The notes under the pieces are model-generated. The model was not told where the DNA came from, ran no database searches, and was given only the letters and a program-made list of their open reading frames with translations. DNA of 64,000 bases from Parasphingorhabdus flavimaris (GTDB lineage: Bacteria; Pseudomonadota; Alphaproteobacteria; Sphingomonadales; Sphingomonadaceae): positions 744,001 through 808,000 of the forward strand of contig NZ_JABWMH010000001.1 in NCBI RefSeq assembly GCF_013371215.1, in the 5' to 3' direction. Below are positions 51,729 through 60,836 of the stretch, piece by piece (positions within the stretch are counted from its first letter, which is position 1; each line of letters opens with the position of its first letter). Both the position numbers and the translations under genes were made by a program.

Positions 51729-52442
51729 GTGTCGGAATCCAATCAGCAAATCCTGGACAGCGCGTCGCGGGCGCTGCGCGACTCCCAATTCCGTCGCTCG
51801 ATCGGCAATCGCTCGCACAGGCTGAAGCAAGGTCATTTTTTCAAGAAGCTTGGTCGTGCGGCGATGTGGACCGCCGCCGTGCTGGTTGGTGCCAGCGTCA
51901 TCGGCGGGATATTGAGCGGCATCGGTTTCTGGGGCGTGATGATCTCCGCCGGCTTGATCGCCGGCGGTATCTGGGCCTCGATGAAATTTCCAAAAATGAA
52001 AGTTCCGACACCCGAGACTATCATGAAGTCCGATCTGAAATCGCTGGCCGGCAAGACCGAAATCTGGCTGGAAAACCAGCGACCGGCTCTGCCAGCCCCG
52101 GCGGTGCAGATCGTCAACGGCATCGGAGTGCAGCTGGACATGCTGTCGCCGCAACTGAACAAGCTCAACGAAGGCGATGCGGCTGCCTATGAAGTGCGCA
52201 AGCTGGTCGGTGAGCATCTGCCCGAACTGATCAACGGCTATCGGGCGATCCCGGCATCGATGCGCGGCAAGGCGACGGATAGCGGCAAATCACCGGATGA
52301 GCAGCTGATCGGCGGCCTGTCGCTGATCGAGAAAGAAATTTCCGGCGTGACCCAGCAGATCGCCAAGGGTGATATCGACAATCTCTCGATCCGTGGCCGC
52401 TATCTCGAGCTCAAATATGACCAGAGTGCCGAAGCGGAATAA
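51729..52442 (+). CDS. XpaC-like membrane protein paired with TelA
   Basis: The 237-aa product has a short N-terminal soluble part, two membrane helices (about 44-60 and 64-82: TAAVLVGASVIGGIL, GVMISAGLIAGGIW) and a helical C-terminal domain. Proteins of this type (5-bromo-4-chloroindolyl phosphate hydrolysis protein XpaC) sit beside TelA. GTG 51729 is the start, 6 bp after telA, so they share a transcript. Confidence 0.78.
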   Translation: MSESNQQILDSASRALRDSQFRRSIGNRSHRLKQGHFFKKLGRAAMWTAAVLVGASVIGGILSGIGFWGVMISAGLIAGGIWASMKFPKMKVPTPETIMKSDLKSLAGKTEIWLENQRPALPAPAVQIVNGIGVQLDMLSPQLNKLNEGDAAAYEVRKLVGEHLPELINGYRAIPASMRGKATDSGKSPDEQLIGGLSLIEKEISGVTQQIAKGDIDNLSIRGRYLELKYDQSAEAE

Positions 52443-52755
52443 CGGGTTCGAAAATATATCGGCCAATAGTCCCGCTTGCCTGCCGTCGTTCATGCCCTTG
52501 ACCTATCCGGTTTTTGCGTTGCGGGCCGTTTCCTGCACGCCAGCAGCGCCGGAACCTTCTGGCCGACTGGCGGTATTACAAGAGATATGCAAATTTCATC
52601 CAGGCGGGCGACAAAGGTTGCGTTTGAAACCGGAAATGCGTTAGTCGCGCTGCTCGACCGGCGGATCAATATGATCGCTCCTGGTCTCGTTTCACCACGA
52701 ATTTGAATCTGCAAATCGCCAACCAAGCCGGTAAATCTTGTTAGGAAGTCCTGGA
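52443..52755. other. 313-bp upstream region of putA
   Basis: No gene is supported and no regulator gene is found next to putA. The only clear site is the ribosome-binding AGGAAG just before the start at 52756. Confidence 0.5.
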
Positions 52756-55700
52756 ATGATGAACACTCTGATTGATTATCGGGAAAAAATTCGCACGCAT
52801 CATCGCACCGACGAAACCGAAATTCTGGATTATCTGATTTCGAATTACGGTCCGGACGAGCAGACGCGCAAGCGGATTCAGGATCGGGCGATCAAGGTCG
52901 TGCGCGAGGTTCGAAGCGCTTCCGGTCCGACATTGACCGAGAGTTTTCTCGGCGAATACGGGCTTTCCACCGACGAGGGCCTGGCGCTGATGACATTGGC
53001 CGAGGCGCTGTTGCGGGTGCCGGATAACCAGACCATCGATGCGCTGATCGAAGACAAGATCGGCCCTTCCAACTGGCGCGACCATATCGGCCAGTCGGAA
53101 AGCTCGCTGGTCAACGCCTCGACCTATGCTCTGGAGATGACACGCAGCGTAATCCATCGGCCCGAAAGCAGCGGCCCGCTGGACGCCTTGCGGGGCGCGA
53201 TCAAGCGTCTGGGCGAGCCGGTCATCCGCGTCGCGGTGCGACAGGCGATGAAAGAGCTGGGCAACCAGTTCGTGCTTGGCGAGGACATGAAGCTGGCGTT
53301 GAAGCGGGCGGAGAAATGGAAAGCCAAGGGTGCCACCTATTCCTATGACATGCTGGGAGAGGCCGCGATTACGCAGGAAGGCGCGGATGAATATTTTGCC
53401 GCCTATGCCGATGCGATAAAGGAAATCGCGAAGGTCGCCGTTTCCGACGATCTGCGCGAGAACCCGGGCCTTTCGATCAAATTGTCGGCACTCTATCCGC
53501 GCTACGAGATGAGCCAGCAGGCCAAGGCCGTGCCCGAGCTTGCCGACCGCGTGGGTGAACTGGCACGCGCGGCGCGCGACGCCAATATCGGGCTGAATAT
53601 CGATGCGGAGGAAGCCTATCGTCTCGGTCTCTCGCTCGACATGATCGAGATGGTGCTGAGCGATCCGCGACTGACCGGATGGGACGGCTTCGGCATTGTG
53701 GTCCAGGCATTCGGCAAGCGAGCCAGCTATGTGCTCGACTGGCTCTATTCGCTCGCGACCCAGCTTGATCGCAAGATCATGGTTCGCCTGGTCAAGGGTG
53801 CCTATTGGGACAGCGAGATCAAGCGCGCGCAAATGGATGGCGTCCCCGACTTTTCGGTATTCACGACAAAATCCGCGACCGACATCAGCTATATCTGTTG
53901 CGCGTCCCAGCTGCTGGACATGACCGACCGCATCTATCCCCAATTCGCCACCCACAACGCGCATAGCGTTGCTGCCATTCTCGAAATGGCGGGTGACAAT
54001 CAGGATTTCGAATTCCAGCGCCTGCACGGCATGGGAGAGACGCTGCACGACGCCTTGCTGCGCAACGAGAAAGTGCGATCGCGCATCTATGCGCCGGTCG
54101 GCAAGCATCGCGAACTGCTCGCCTATCTCGTCCGGCGTCTGCTTGAAAACGGGGCGAACTCGTCCTTCGTGAACCAGCTCGCCAATCATGCGGTCGCCGC
54201 GGAGATGATCGCCACCGATCCGTTCGAGACCTTGGTGGCCGACCAGCAATCGAGCCAGTCGAAAATCATGAAGCCTGCGGACCTCTATCAGCCCGAACGC
54301 CTCAATTCGCGCGGATGGGATCTCGCCAACCGCACCGATCTGAATGAATATGTAGCGGAGCGCGCACCCTTTGCCGAAAAGCTCTGGCGTTCGTCGGCAA
54401 TCACCGTTCGTCCGGTGACCAGCGGAACGGCGCACAAGATATTCAATCCGGCGATCAAGGACAGCCAGGTCGGCGAAGTGATTGAGGCGGACGAAAAACA
54501 AGCCGGTGAAGCAATCGAAGACGCCCGCATCTGGGACGCTCCGGTGGTCGAACGTGCCGCAGTTTTACGCCGCGCTGCCGATCTCTACGAGCAGCATCAT
54601 GGCGAGATATTTGCGTTGCTGGCGCGGGAGGCGGGCAAGACCCAGTTCGATACGATCGCCGAACTGCGCGAGGCGGTCGACTTTCTCCGCTATTACGCCA
54701 AGGAAGCGGAGAAACATCCCGAGGGCAGGCCGCGTGGAATAATCAGCTGCATCTCGCCATGGAATTTCCCGCTGGCGATTTTCACCGGTCAGGTGGCTGC
54801 GGCTCTCGCTGCCGGCAACGGCGTGCTCGCCAAGCCTGCTGACCAGACACCGCTGATCGCCGCTCTCGCGACCAATTTGCTGCACGAGGCCGGTGTGCCA
54901 TTGGCTGCGCTGCAATTGCTGCCCGGTGCGGGTGCCACCGTCGGTGCTGCAATCAGCGGCGACGCTCGGATCAACGGCGTGTGTTTCACCGGCTCTACCG
55001 CAACCGCGCAGACGATAAACCGCAACATCGCCGAAAATGGTCAGGCAGATTCGCTGCTGATCGCCGAGACCGGCGGCCTTAACTGCATGATCGTCGATTC
55101 GACCGCTTTGCCGGAACAATCGGTTCGCGACATTATCACTTCTGCGTTCCAGTCCGCCGGACAGCGCTGCTCGGCCCTGCGGGTCCTCTATCTGCAAGAG
55201 GATGTCGCCGAACCGTTTCTCAACATGTTATATGGCGCGATGGACGCGACCGAGATGGGCAATCCGTGGTGGCTGTCGACCGACATCGGACCGGTTATCG
55301 ATCAGGCAGCGCATGACAAGATCAGCGGGCATATCGCGGCTGCCGAGAAAGAGGGCAGGTTGCTCAAGCAGCTGGACTGTCCGGATGATGGCTATTTCGT
55401 CGGACCAGCGGTGATCAAGGTCGATAATATCAATGATCTCGACGAAGAGATATTCGGACCGGTCCTGCATGTTGCCACCTTCAAGAGCGGCGGCCTCGAC
55501 CAGGTGATCGCTGATATAAACGGTCGCGGATACGGGCTGACCTTCGGTTTGCAGACCCGCATCGAACGCCGCATCGACAAGCTGACCAGCGCGATGAAGG
55601 TCGGGAATATTTACGTCAACCGCAACCAGGTTGGCGCGGTGGTCGGTTCCCAGCCCTTTGGCGGCGAGGGGCTTTCCGGCACTGGTCCCAAGGCGGGCGG

Positions 55701-56238
55701 CCCGCATTATCTGCCGCGCTTTTTCGCAACTTCCAGACCGACAATGCCGGTGACTGACGGCACGGTTCAGATGGCGGAAACTGTTCAGGTGGCGCTCGAC
55801 AATCTGCCTACGCCGGACAAACGGCCGCGCAGTTCGGAAATCATGCCCGGACCGACCGGCGAATCAAACGAGTTGTTCACTTATGCGCGGGGCACGATCC
55901 TGTGCCTCGGCCCAACGGCGGAAGATGCGACGAAACAGGCGGAGATCGCCCGGAAGCAGGGGTGTGAGACATTGATCTGCGCTCCCGGTGCCGGCGGCGA
56001 TCATGCGCTCGACGGGTTCGTGCCGCGAGAAACCCTGGCTGGACTGACCGGCATCGATGCCGTGGTTTGCTGGAGCGAGATCGACGATATCCGCGCCATC
56101 CGCAAGGCGCTCGCCAGGCGCGACGGACCGCTGATCCCGATCATCACCGAGGAAGCATTTGATCACCAGTGCCTGGTAGAACGTCACGTCTGCATCGACA
56201 CCACCGCCGCCGGCGGGAATGTGTCGCTGCTAACCTGA
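52756..56238 (+). CDS. putA: Bifunctional proline dehydrogenase/P5C dehydrogenase PutA
   Basis: PutA oxidises proline to glutamate in two steps. The 1160-aa product has an N-terminal arm, a proline dehydrogenase barrel with RLVKGAYWDSEIKRAQ near 350, and an aldehyde dehydrogenase with LLIAETGGLN and the catalytic Cys in QSAGQRCSALRV near 804. A C-terminal domain of about 150 residues ends in HVCIDTTAAGGNVSLLT, the long-type tail. There is no N-terminal ribbon-helix-helix domain, so it is not a repressor of its own gene. ATG 52756 with AGGAAG upstream is chosen. Confidence 0.97.
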   Translation: MMNTLIDYREKIRTHHRTDETEILDYLISNYGPDEQTRKRIQDRAIKVVREVRSASGPTLTESFLGEYGLSTDEGLALMTLAEALLRVPDNQTIDALIEDKIGPSNWRDHIGQSESSLVNASTYALEMTRSVIHRPESSGPLDALRGAIKRLGEPVIRVAVRQAMKELGNQFVLGEDMKLALKRAEKWKAKGATYSYDMLGEAAITQEGADEYFAAYADAIKEIAKVAVSDDLRENPGLSIKLSALYPRYEMSQQAKAVPELADRVGELARAARDANIGLNIDAEEAYRLGLSLDMIEMVLSDPRLTGWDGFGIVVQAFGKRASYVLDWLYSLATQLDRKIMVRLVKGAYWDSEIKRAQMDGVPDFSVFTTKSATDISYICCASQLLDMTDRIYPQFATHNAHSVAAILEMAGDNQDFEFQRLHGMGETLHDALLRNEKVRSRIYAPVGKHRELLAYLVRRLLENGANSSFVNQLANHAVAAEMIATDPFETLVADQQSSQSKIMKPADLYQPERLNSRGWDLANRTDLNEYVAERAPFAEKLWRSSAITVRPVTSGTAHKIFNPAIKDSQVGEVIEADEKQAGEAIEDARIWDAPVVERAAVLRRAADLYEQHHGEIFALLAREAGKTQFDTIAELREAVDFLRYYAKEAEKHPEGRPRGIISCISPWNFPLAIFTGQVAAALAAGNGVLAKPADQTPLIAALATNLLHEAGVPLAALQLLPGAGATVGAAISGDARINGVCFTGSTATAQTINRNIAENGQADSLLIAETGGLNCMIVDSTALPEQSVRDIITSAFQSAGQRCSALRVLYLQEDVAEPFLNMLYGAMDATEMGNPWWLSTDIGPVIDQAAHDKISGHIAAAEKEGRLLKQLDCPDDGYFVGPAVIKVDNINDLDEEIFGPVLHVATFKSGGLDQVIADINGRGYGLTFGLQTRIERRIDKLTSAMKVGNIYVNRNQVGAVVGSQPFGGEGLSGTGPKAGGPHYLPRFFATSRPTMPVTDGTVQMAETVQVALDNLPTPDKRPRSSEIMPGPTGESNELFTYARGTILCLGPTAEDATKQAEIARKQGCETLICAPGAGGDHALDGFVPRETLAGLTGIDAVVCWSEIDDIRAIRKALARRDGPLIPIITEEAFDHQCLVERHVCIDTTAAGGNVSLLT

Positions 56239-56288
56239 CGAATGCTGCTGGATGGACGCTGTTCGTGGCGGAGATGTCGGGAAAAAAC

Positions 56289-56362
56289 TGGATCCCCCGT
56301 GAGGATTCGAACCTCAATTAACGGAGTCAGAGTCCGTGGTATTACCATTATACGACAGGGGA
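56289..56362 (-). tRNA. tRNA-Gln(CTG)
   Basis: On the minus strand a full cloverleaf folds from TCCCCTG (acceptor, 56362 downward) to CGGGGGA-T-CCA (56289), with GGTTCGAATCC as the T arm and ACGGA-CTCTGAC-TCCGT as the anticodon arm. The loop gives anticodon CTG. The 3' CCA is encoded. Confidence 0.97.
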
Positions 56363-56662
56363 GTGCCGGTGCGCGGCAATAGGCAGGGAGGGGGCTAGCG
56401 TCAAGCCTTTTGGTGGTGAAGTTTGACTAAGCTTTGATCTTGGATATCGGGCGGACAATCGAAGTGGGGCAAAACGGGGCCTGTTGCATCGAAATTCTCG
56501 GTTCTCCGGTCGCGATTGGCATTTTGCGACCGAATCCGCGTTTGTCGGAGATGTTTTCGATCGAACAGGGTTACCGGCACTTGCGTCATTGGCACCGCAT
56601 CGTTATCTTCGCCCCCAAGTACCGGCGGTATTATCCGATCCGGAGAACATAAGAGTACGGTC

Positions 56663-57775
56663 ATGGCGGATCAAGAATCCCCATCGCCGCAAGATGCAAC
56701 AGGCGGGTCATCCGCAAGGAAATCCCGCCCGAACCCTGCGGCGACACATAATGGACAGAGTCGAGTTGCGCCTTCTGCCCCTCACGGACCCGGACGCTGG
56801 CCCAAATTGCGGTCCTATGCAGCGATAGATTTGGGCACCAACAACTGCCGGTTGCTGGTCGCCAAGCCTTCGTCGGACGGCTTCATCGTCACCGATGCTT
56901 TTTCGCGCGTCGTGCGTCTGGGGGAGGGGCTGGTGGAAACCGGCCGGATCAGCAATCGGGCGATGGACAGAGCGGTCGCCGCCCTGTCGATCTGCGCCGA
57001 CAAGCTGCGCCGTCGCAACGTGACGCTTGCCCGCTCGGTGGCTACCGAGGCCTGCAGACGGGCCAGCAATGGTGACAAGTTCATCGAACGGGTGCGCCGC
57101 GAGACCGGTATCGCGCTCGATGTTATTACCGCCGAGGAAGAAGCGCGGCTCGCCGTGCTCGGCTGCCAGATACTGCTCGAGCCGGGCGCGGGTCCTGCGC
57201 TTATTTTCGATATCGGCGGAGGATCGACCGAGCTCGTGCTGGTCGACACGACCGGCTCGGCGCCGGAGATTGTCGACTGGCTGAGCGTGCCGTGGGGTGT
57301 CGTTTCGCTGACCGAAAGCGAGAAATTCAATGCCGACGACCCGATCGCACGTGCCGAGGCTTTCGCCTCGATGCGCGCGCGCGTGACCGACAGTTTTGCC
57401 AGTTTTGCCGAGCGGTTACCGCGGCTCGACCAGTGTGACTATCGTTTGCTGGGAACCAGCGGCACGGTAACCACATTGGCCAGCCTGCACCTGAAGCTGC
57501 CGCAATATGATCGCAAGGTCATCGACGGCCTGATCGTTCCGACCGAATCGATGCGCGAAATCAGCAATATGCTGGCCAATGCATCGCCGGACGAGCGGGC
57601 CGATATCCCGTGCATCGGCCGCGAACGCGCCGACCTTGTTGTCGGGGGCTGTGCGATACTGGAATCGATCCTCGATATCTGGCCTGCACCCCGGGTCGGC
57701 GTCGCCGATCGCGGTATCCGCGAGGGCATATTGCGCTCGCTAATGTCATCCTATGAACGGCGGTCAAGTCAATGA
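56663..57775 (+). CDS. Exopolyphosphatase/guanosine pentaphosphate phosphatase (Ppx/GppA)
   Basis: The 370-aa product has the Ppx/GppA actin-like ATPase fold: AAIDLGTNNCRLLVA near residue 54, LIFDIGGGSTELVLVD and GTSGTVTTLASLHL. ATG 56663 is chosen; the frame from 56516 has no fitting start. It is shorter than E. coli Ppx, with a single two-domain core. It would degrade polyphosphate or pppGpp. The rlmE start overlaps its stop by four bases, and the pair is common in alphaproteobacteria. Confidence 0.93.
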   Translation: MADQESPSPQDATGGSSARKSRPNPAATHNGQSRVAPSAPHGPGRWPKLRSYAAIDLGTNNCRLLVAKPSSDGFIVTDAFSRVVRLGEGLVETGRISNRAMDRAVAALSICADKLRRRNVTLARSVATEACRRASNGDKFIERVRRETGIALDVITAEEEARLAVLGCQILLEPGAGPALIFDIGGGSTELVLVDTTGSAPEIVDWLSVPWGVVSLTESEKFNADDPIARAEAFASMRARVTDSFASFAERLPRLDQCDYRLLGTSGTVTTLASLHLKLPQYDRKVIDGLIVPTESMREISNMLANASPDERADIPCIGRERADLVVGGCAILESILDIWPAPRVGVADRGIREGILRSLMSSYERRSSQ

Positions 57776-58446
57776 GTCGGGGCAGATCAGGAAGCAAGCA
57801 GCGGGTCAAGACCGCCAAGGGCCGCAAAATCGGCTCCACGCGCTGGCTGGAGCGTCAGTTGAACGATCCTTATGTCAAACAGGCGAAGGCCGAAGGCTAT
57901 CGCTCGCGCGCGGCGTATAAATTGCTGGAACTGGACGAGCGGTTCAAGCTGGTGCGCAAAGCCAAGCTGGTTGTCGATCTCGGGATCGCGCCGGGTGGCT
58001 GGGCGCAGGTGGTACGCAAATATGCGCCCAAGGCCGCTATTGTCGGGATCGATCTGCTGGAAGTCGACGCGATTGAAGGGGTGACCATTTTCCAGATGGA
58101 CTTCATGGATGATGCTGCGCCGGATCTGCTGATCGAAACCCTGGGCGACAAGCCGGATCTGATCCTGTCCGACATGGCGGCCAACACCGTCGGTCATCAG
58201 CAGACCGACCATTTGCGAACGATGGGTCTGGTCGAGGCTGCTGCCTATTTCGCGGTGGAAAATCTGCAGAAGGGCGGGAATTTCGTCGCCAAGGTGCTGG
58301 CCGGCGGAACCGACAACGAGCTGCTGACCTTGCTCAAGAAGCATTTCGAGGTCGTGAAACATGCCAAGCCGCCAGCCAGCCGCAAGGGCTCGTCGGAATG
58401 GTATGTGATTGCCCAGGGGTTCAAGGACAACGAGGAGCCGTCCTAA
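57772..58446 (+). CDS. rlmE: 23S rRNA 2'-O-methyltransferase RlmE (FtsJ)
   Basis: RlmE methylates U2552 of 23S rRNA. The 224-aa product has SRAAYKLLELDERF, the AdoMet motif DLGIAPGGWAQV (about 65-76), the catalytic Asp strand LILSDMAANTVG and the Lys strand GGNFVAKVLAG; all match. The start overlaps the Ppx stop (ATGA). Confidence 0.96.
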   Translation: MSRGRSGSKQRVKTAKGRKIGSTRWLERQLNDPYVKQAKAEGYRSRAAYKLLELDERFKLVRKAKLVVDLGIAPGGWAQVVRKYAPKAAIVGIDLLEVDAIEGVTIFQMDFMDDAAPDLLIETLGDKPDLILSDMAANTVGHQQTDHLRTMGLVEAAAYFAVENLQKGGNFVAKVLAGGTDNELLTLLKKHFEVVKHAKPPASRKGSSEWYVIAQGFKDNEEPS

Positions 58447-59252
58447 TTGGCGGCGCGCGCCTTTGCGATCATTTCCTTCAGACCGTCATATCCCACAGCG
58501 CCGACTTCCGACTGATCACCGACCACCCAGGCCGGTGTCCCGGTGAACCGCATCTGTTGCGCAATCGCGATATTATTCTGGATTTCCTGCTTCGCTTCCG
58601 GCGATGCGATAAAGGCTCGCGCAGCAGCCATATCGAGACCGACCTCGTTCGCGGCAGCCTGGATCGTCGATGGCGTCGGGCGACCGGTGGCGAACATGGT
58701 TTTGTGGAAGGCATAATATTTGCCCTGTTTGGCAGCAGCCAGCGCCATCAACGCGGCGTCGTTGCTGGCCTCGCTGAGGATCGGCAGTTCGCGGAATACG
58801 ACTTTCACATTCTTGTCTTCGGCAATCACCCGCGCGATGTCGCGCTCGGTCTGTTTGCAATAGGGGCAGTTGAAGTCGGAATATTCGACGACAACCACGT
58901 CACCATCGGGATTGCCGGCGAAGGCATTGCCGGCGAAAGGCTGCTCGATCTGCGCGCGCACGGCATCAATGGCGGAGGATTTCTGGCGGTTCTGCAATAT
59001 TTCCACTGCTTCGGGGATGATCTCCGGATTGTTCAGGATATAGTCGCGTACGATTGCCTCGATGGCTTTCTGCTCCTTGGCATTGATGCCCGCAGCCAAG
59101 ACCGCTGCGTTGACGTCTTCGGTCGAAGAGGCGCTGCCCGCTTGCCAGAACCAAACACCCAATGCCGCCGCTATGGCCAGACCGCCACCCGCCATAATCA
59201 TCCACTTCCTATTTGAAACATTTTCCACAATCGGGTTCTTTCTTTGAACCAT
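58443..59252 (-). CDS. DsbA-like thiol oxidoreductase
   Basis: The 269-aa product has an N-terminal membrane anchor (WMIMAGGGLAIAAALGVWFW), a helical linker, and a thioredoxin-type domain with the active-site CPYC in VEYSDFNCPYCKQTE and the cis-Pro in TGTPAWVVG. It resembles the alphaproteobacterial DsbA/BdbD group that oxidises or protects periplasmic thiols. It converges with rlmE, sharing the last four bases, and is followed by no clear terminator. Confidence 0.92.
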   Translation of the reverse strand: MVQRKNPIVENVSNRKWMIMAGGGLAIAAALGVWFWQAGSASSTEDVNAAVLAAGINAKEQKAIEAIVRDYILNNPEIIPEAVEILQNRQKSSAIDAVRAQIEQPFAGNAFAGNPDGDVVVVEYSDFNCPYCKQTERDIARVIAEDKNVKVVFRELPILSEASNDAALMALAAAKQGKYYAFHKTMFATGRPTPSTIQAAANEVGLDMAAARAFIASPEAKQEIQNNIAIAQQMRFTGTPAWVVGDQSEVGAVGYDGLKEMIAKARAAN

Positions 59253-59315
59253 GCCCTTGGCAATGGCCGCATGGCTTGTCCAGCCTAAACGGCCTTGGCG
59301 AGGGGAGGGTGCGGC

Positions 59316-60716
59316 TTAGCGGCGCTTGCTGTCTCGCTCGAACTCAGCCTTGGCGATGAAGGAGATATCCTGCGCGCGAATCCAGTCGGGGGTATTTTCG
59401 GCGATACCGGACATGGCAATCTGCGAACTGCGGATGGCCGCAGCGTAATTGCGTTGGAGCAAGGAGCTTTCCGCCGTCGCCAGTTGCGCCCGCGGCATGT
59501 CGCCCTGCTGCGAATAGACCACGCCGAGTTGATACCAGGCGAAGGGATTGCGGTTGTCCTTGTTGACGGCGGCTTTGAGGACCTGTGTTGCCTCGTCGAA
59601 ATATTGCGGGTCTTCGGTGGCGATCAGTGCGTGACCGAACAGGCTCGCGATCAGCGGCTGGTTGTTGGTTAGCTGGACGGCCCTGCGCAGCGATCTCAGG
59701 GCCTCGTCCGGCTTGCCGGATTCGAGCAGGATCTGGCCGTGCAGTTCGAGAAAATAGGGGTCGTTCGGTGCGGATTTCAGCAGGTTCGTGACCTCATAGA
59801 GGGCCCGGTCGGGGTAGGCGCTTTTGTGCCAGGCATAAGCGCGGGCATAGCGGCCCGGAACCGACTGGTCGCTTTCGGGATATTCGCGCAACGTCACGGT
59901 CGGATCGGCGGTAAAGCCGAGCAGCTTGGCCTTCACCCTCTGGAAGCGTGCCTCGATGTCGGGATCGGAAGGCTTGTTCCAAGCGGGATCTGCCTGATAG
60001 ACGTCCCTCAGCAGTGTGACCCGTTCTCCGGACAACGGGTGGGTACGGCCGTAGCTATCCTCCTGTGGAATGCCGAGGCGGAATTCGTAGTTCTGAAGTT
60101 TCTTGAAAAAATCGATCGAGCCCTTGCCGGATATGCCGGCCTCGGAAAGATAGCGCGCGCCGGCGGAATCTGCCGACCGTTCCTGCACTCGGCTGAAGGC
60201 GAGGAACTTGCCCATCGCGGCCTGCTGACCCGCTGCCAATATTCCCATGCCGGCATCGCCGGCGCCCGCAGCAATGGCCGCAGCACCGAGGATAAGGCTG
60301 AGAATCGTGATTCCGGTCGCGGTTTTCACGCCTTCATCGAACCGGATTATATGTCCGCCGGTGATATGGCCGAGTTCATGGGCCATCACGCCTTGCACTT
60401 CATTGGCGCTATCCGCCGTCTCGATCAGGCCGGAGTAGAAAAACATCCGCTGTCCGCCCGCGACGAAGGCGTTGATCTGATTGTCGTTGATCAGCACGAC
60501 CTCGACCTCTTCGGCATCCAGTTCGGATACCGCCACCAGCGGCGCCACCATGTCGGTAAACAACGCTTCGGTCTCGGCATCGCGCAAGATCGACTGGGCT
60601 GCAACCGGTTGGACGGTGATCGAGACGATCACCAGCAATGCCGCGATGAAGCGGGTCAACCGGCCAAGCGCTGGCAGATCAATGCGGGAAGGTGAAAAGG
60701 CAAATCTATTGCGCAT
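59316..60716 (-). CDS. M48 family metalloprotease with TPR repeats (BepA/YfgC-like)
   Basis: The 466-aa product has a signal or anchor (LLVIVSITVQPVAAQ), the zinc motif HELGH in VMAHELGHITGGHI (near residue 110), a following E-R-S-A-D-S helix and, in the C-terminal half, TPR-like helices (ALRSLRRAVQLTNNQPL, LKAAVNKDNRNPFAWYQLGVVY). That is the layout of BepA, a periplasmic protease that watches over outer membrane assembly. It lies downstream of rne on the same strand, separated by a strong terminator. Confidence 0.92.
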   Translation of the reverse strand: MRNRFAFSPSRIDLPALGRLTRFIAALLVIVSITVQPVAAQSILRDAETEALFTDMVAPLVAVSELDAEEVEVVLINDNQINAFVAGGQRMFFYSGLIETADSANEVQGVMAHELGHITGGHIIRFDEGVKTATGITILSLILGAAAIAAGAGDAGMGILAAGQQAAMGKFLAFSRVQERSADSAGARYLSEAGISGKGSIDFFKKLQNYEFRLGIPQEDSYGRTHPLSGERVTLLRDVYQADPAWNKPSDPDIEARFQRVKAKLLGFTADPTVTLREYPESDQSVPGRYARAYAWHKSAYPDRALYEVTNLLKSAPNDPYFLELHGQILLESGKPDEALRSLRRAVQLTNNQPLIASLFGHALIATEDPQYFDEATQVLKAAVNKDNRNPFAWYQLGVVYSQQGDMPRAQLATAESSLLQRNYAAAIRSSQIAMSGIAENTPDWIRAQDISFIAKAEFERDSKRR

Positions 60717-60790
60717 GAATATCCTCAGCCTGGAAGTCCGGTTGGAGTTTCCTCCCCTGACATTCTTTGCCTGAACCGAGGATGAAAATG

Positions 60791-60828
60791 ATACCGTTCC
60801 GCCTCGGAAAACCCAGGCGGAACGGTAT
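60791..60828 (-). terminator. Terminator after rne
   Basis: ATACCGTTCCGCCT (60791-60804) pairs perfectly over 14 bp with AGGCGGAACGGTAT (60815-60828) around a 10-nt loop, with a T-rich stretch on the minus strand beyond it. It lies 9 bp after the rne stop. Confidence 0.85.
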
Positions 60829-60836
60829 CCATATCA

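Noticed and set aside
50469-52217. 582-aa minus-strand open frame over telA and its neighbour
   Set aside because: It is antisense to two recognisable genes, with no ribosome-binding site or motif.
52741-54501. 586-aa minus-strand open frame over the putA N-terminal half
   Set aside because: It is antisense to the proline dehydrogenase domain and has no family features of its own.
56289-56362. tRNA-Gln as the attachment site of the island
   Set aside because: It lies about 35 kb from the accessory DNA with core genes between, and no integrase or tRNA fragment repeat is present beside it.
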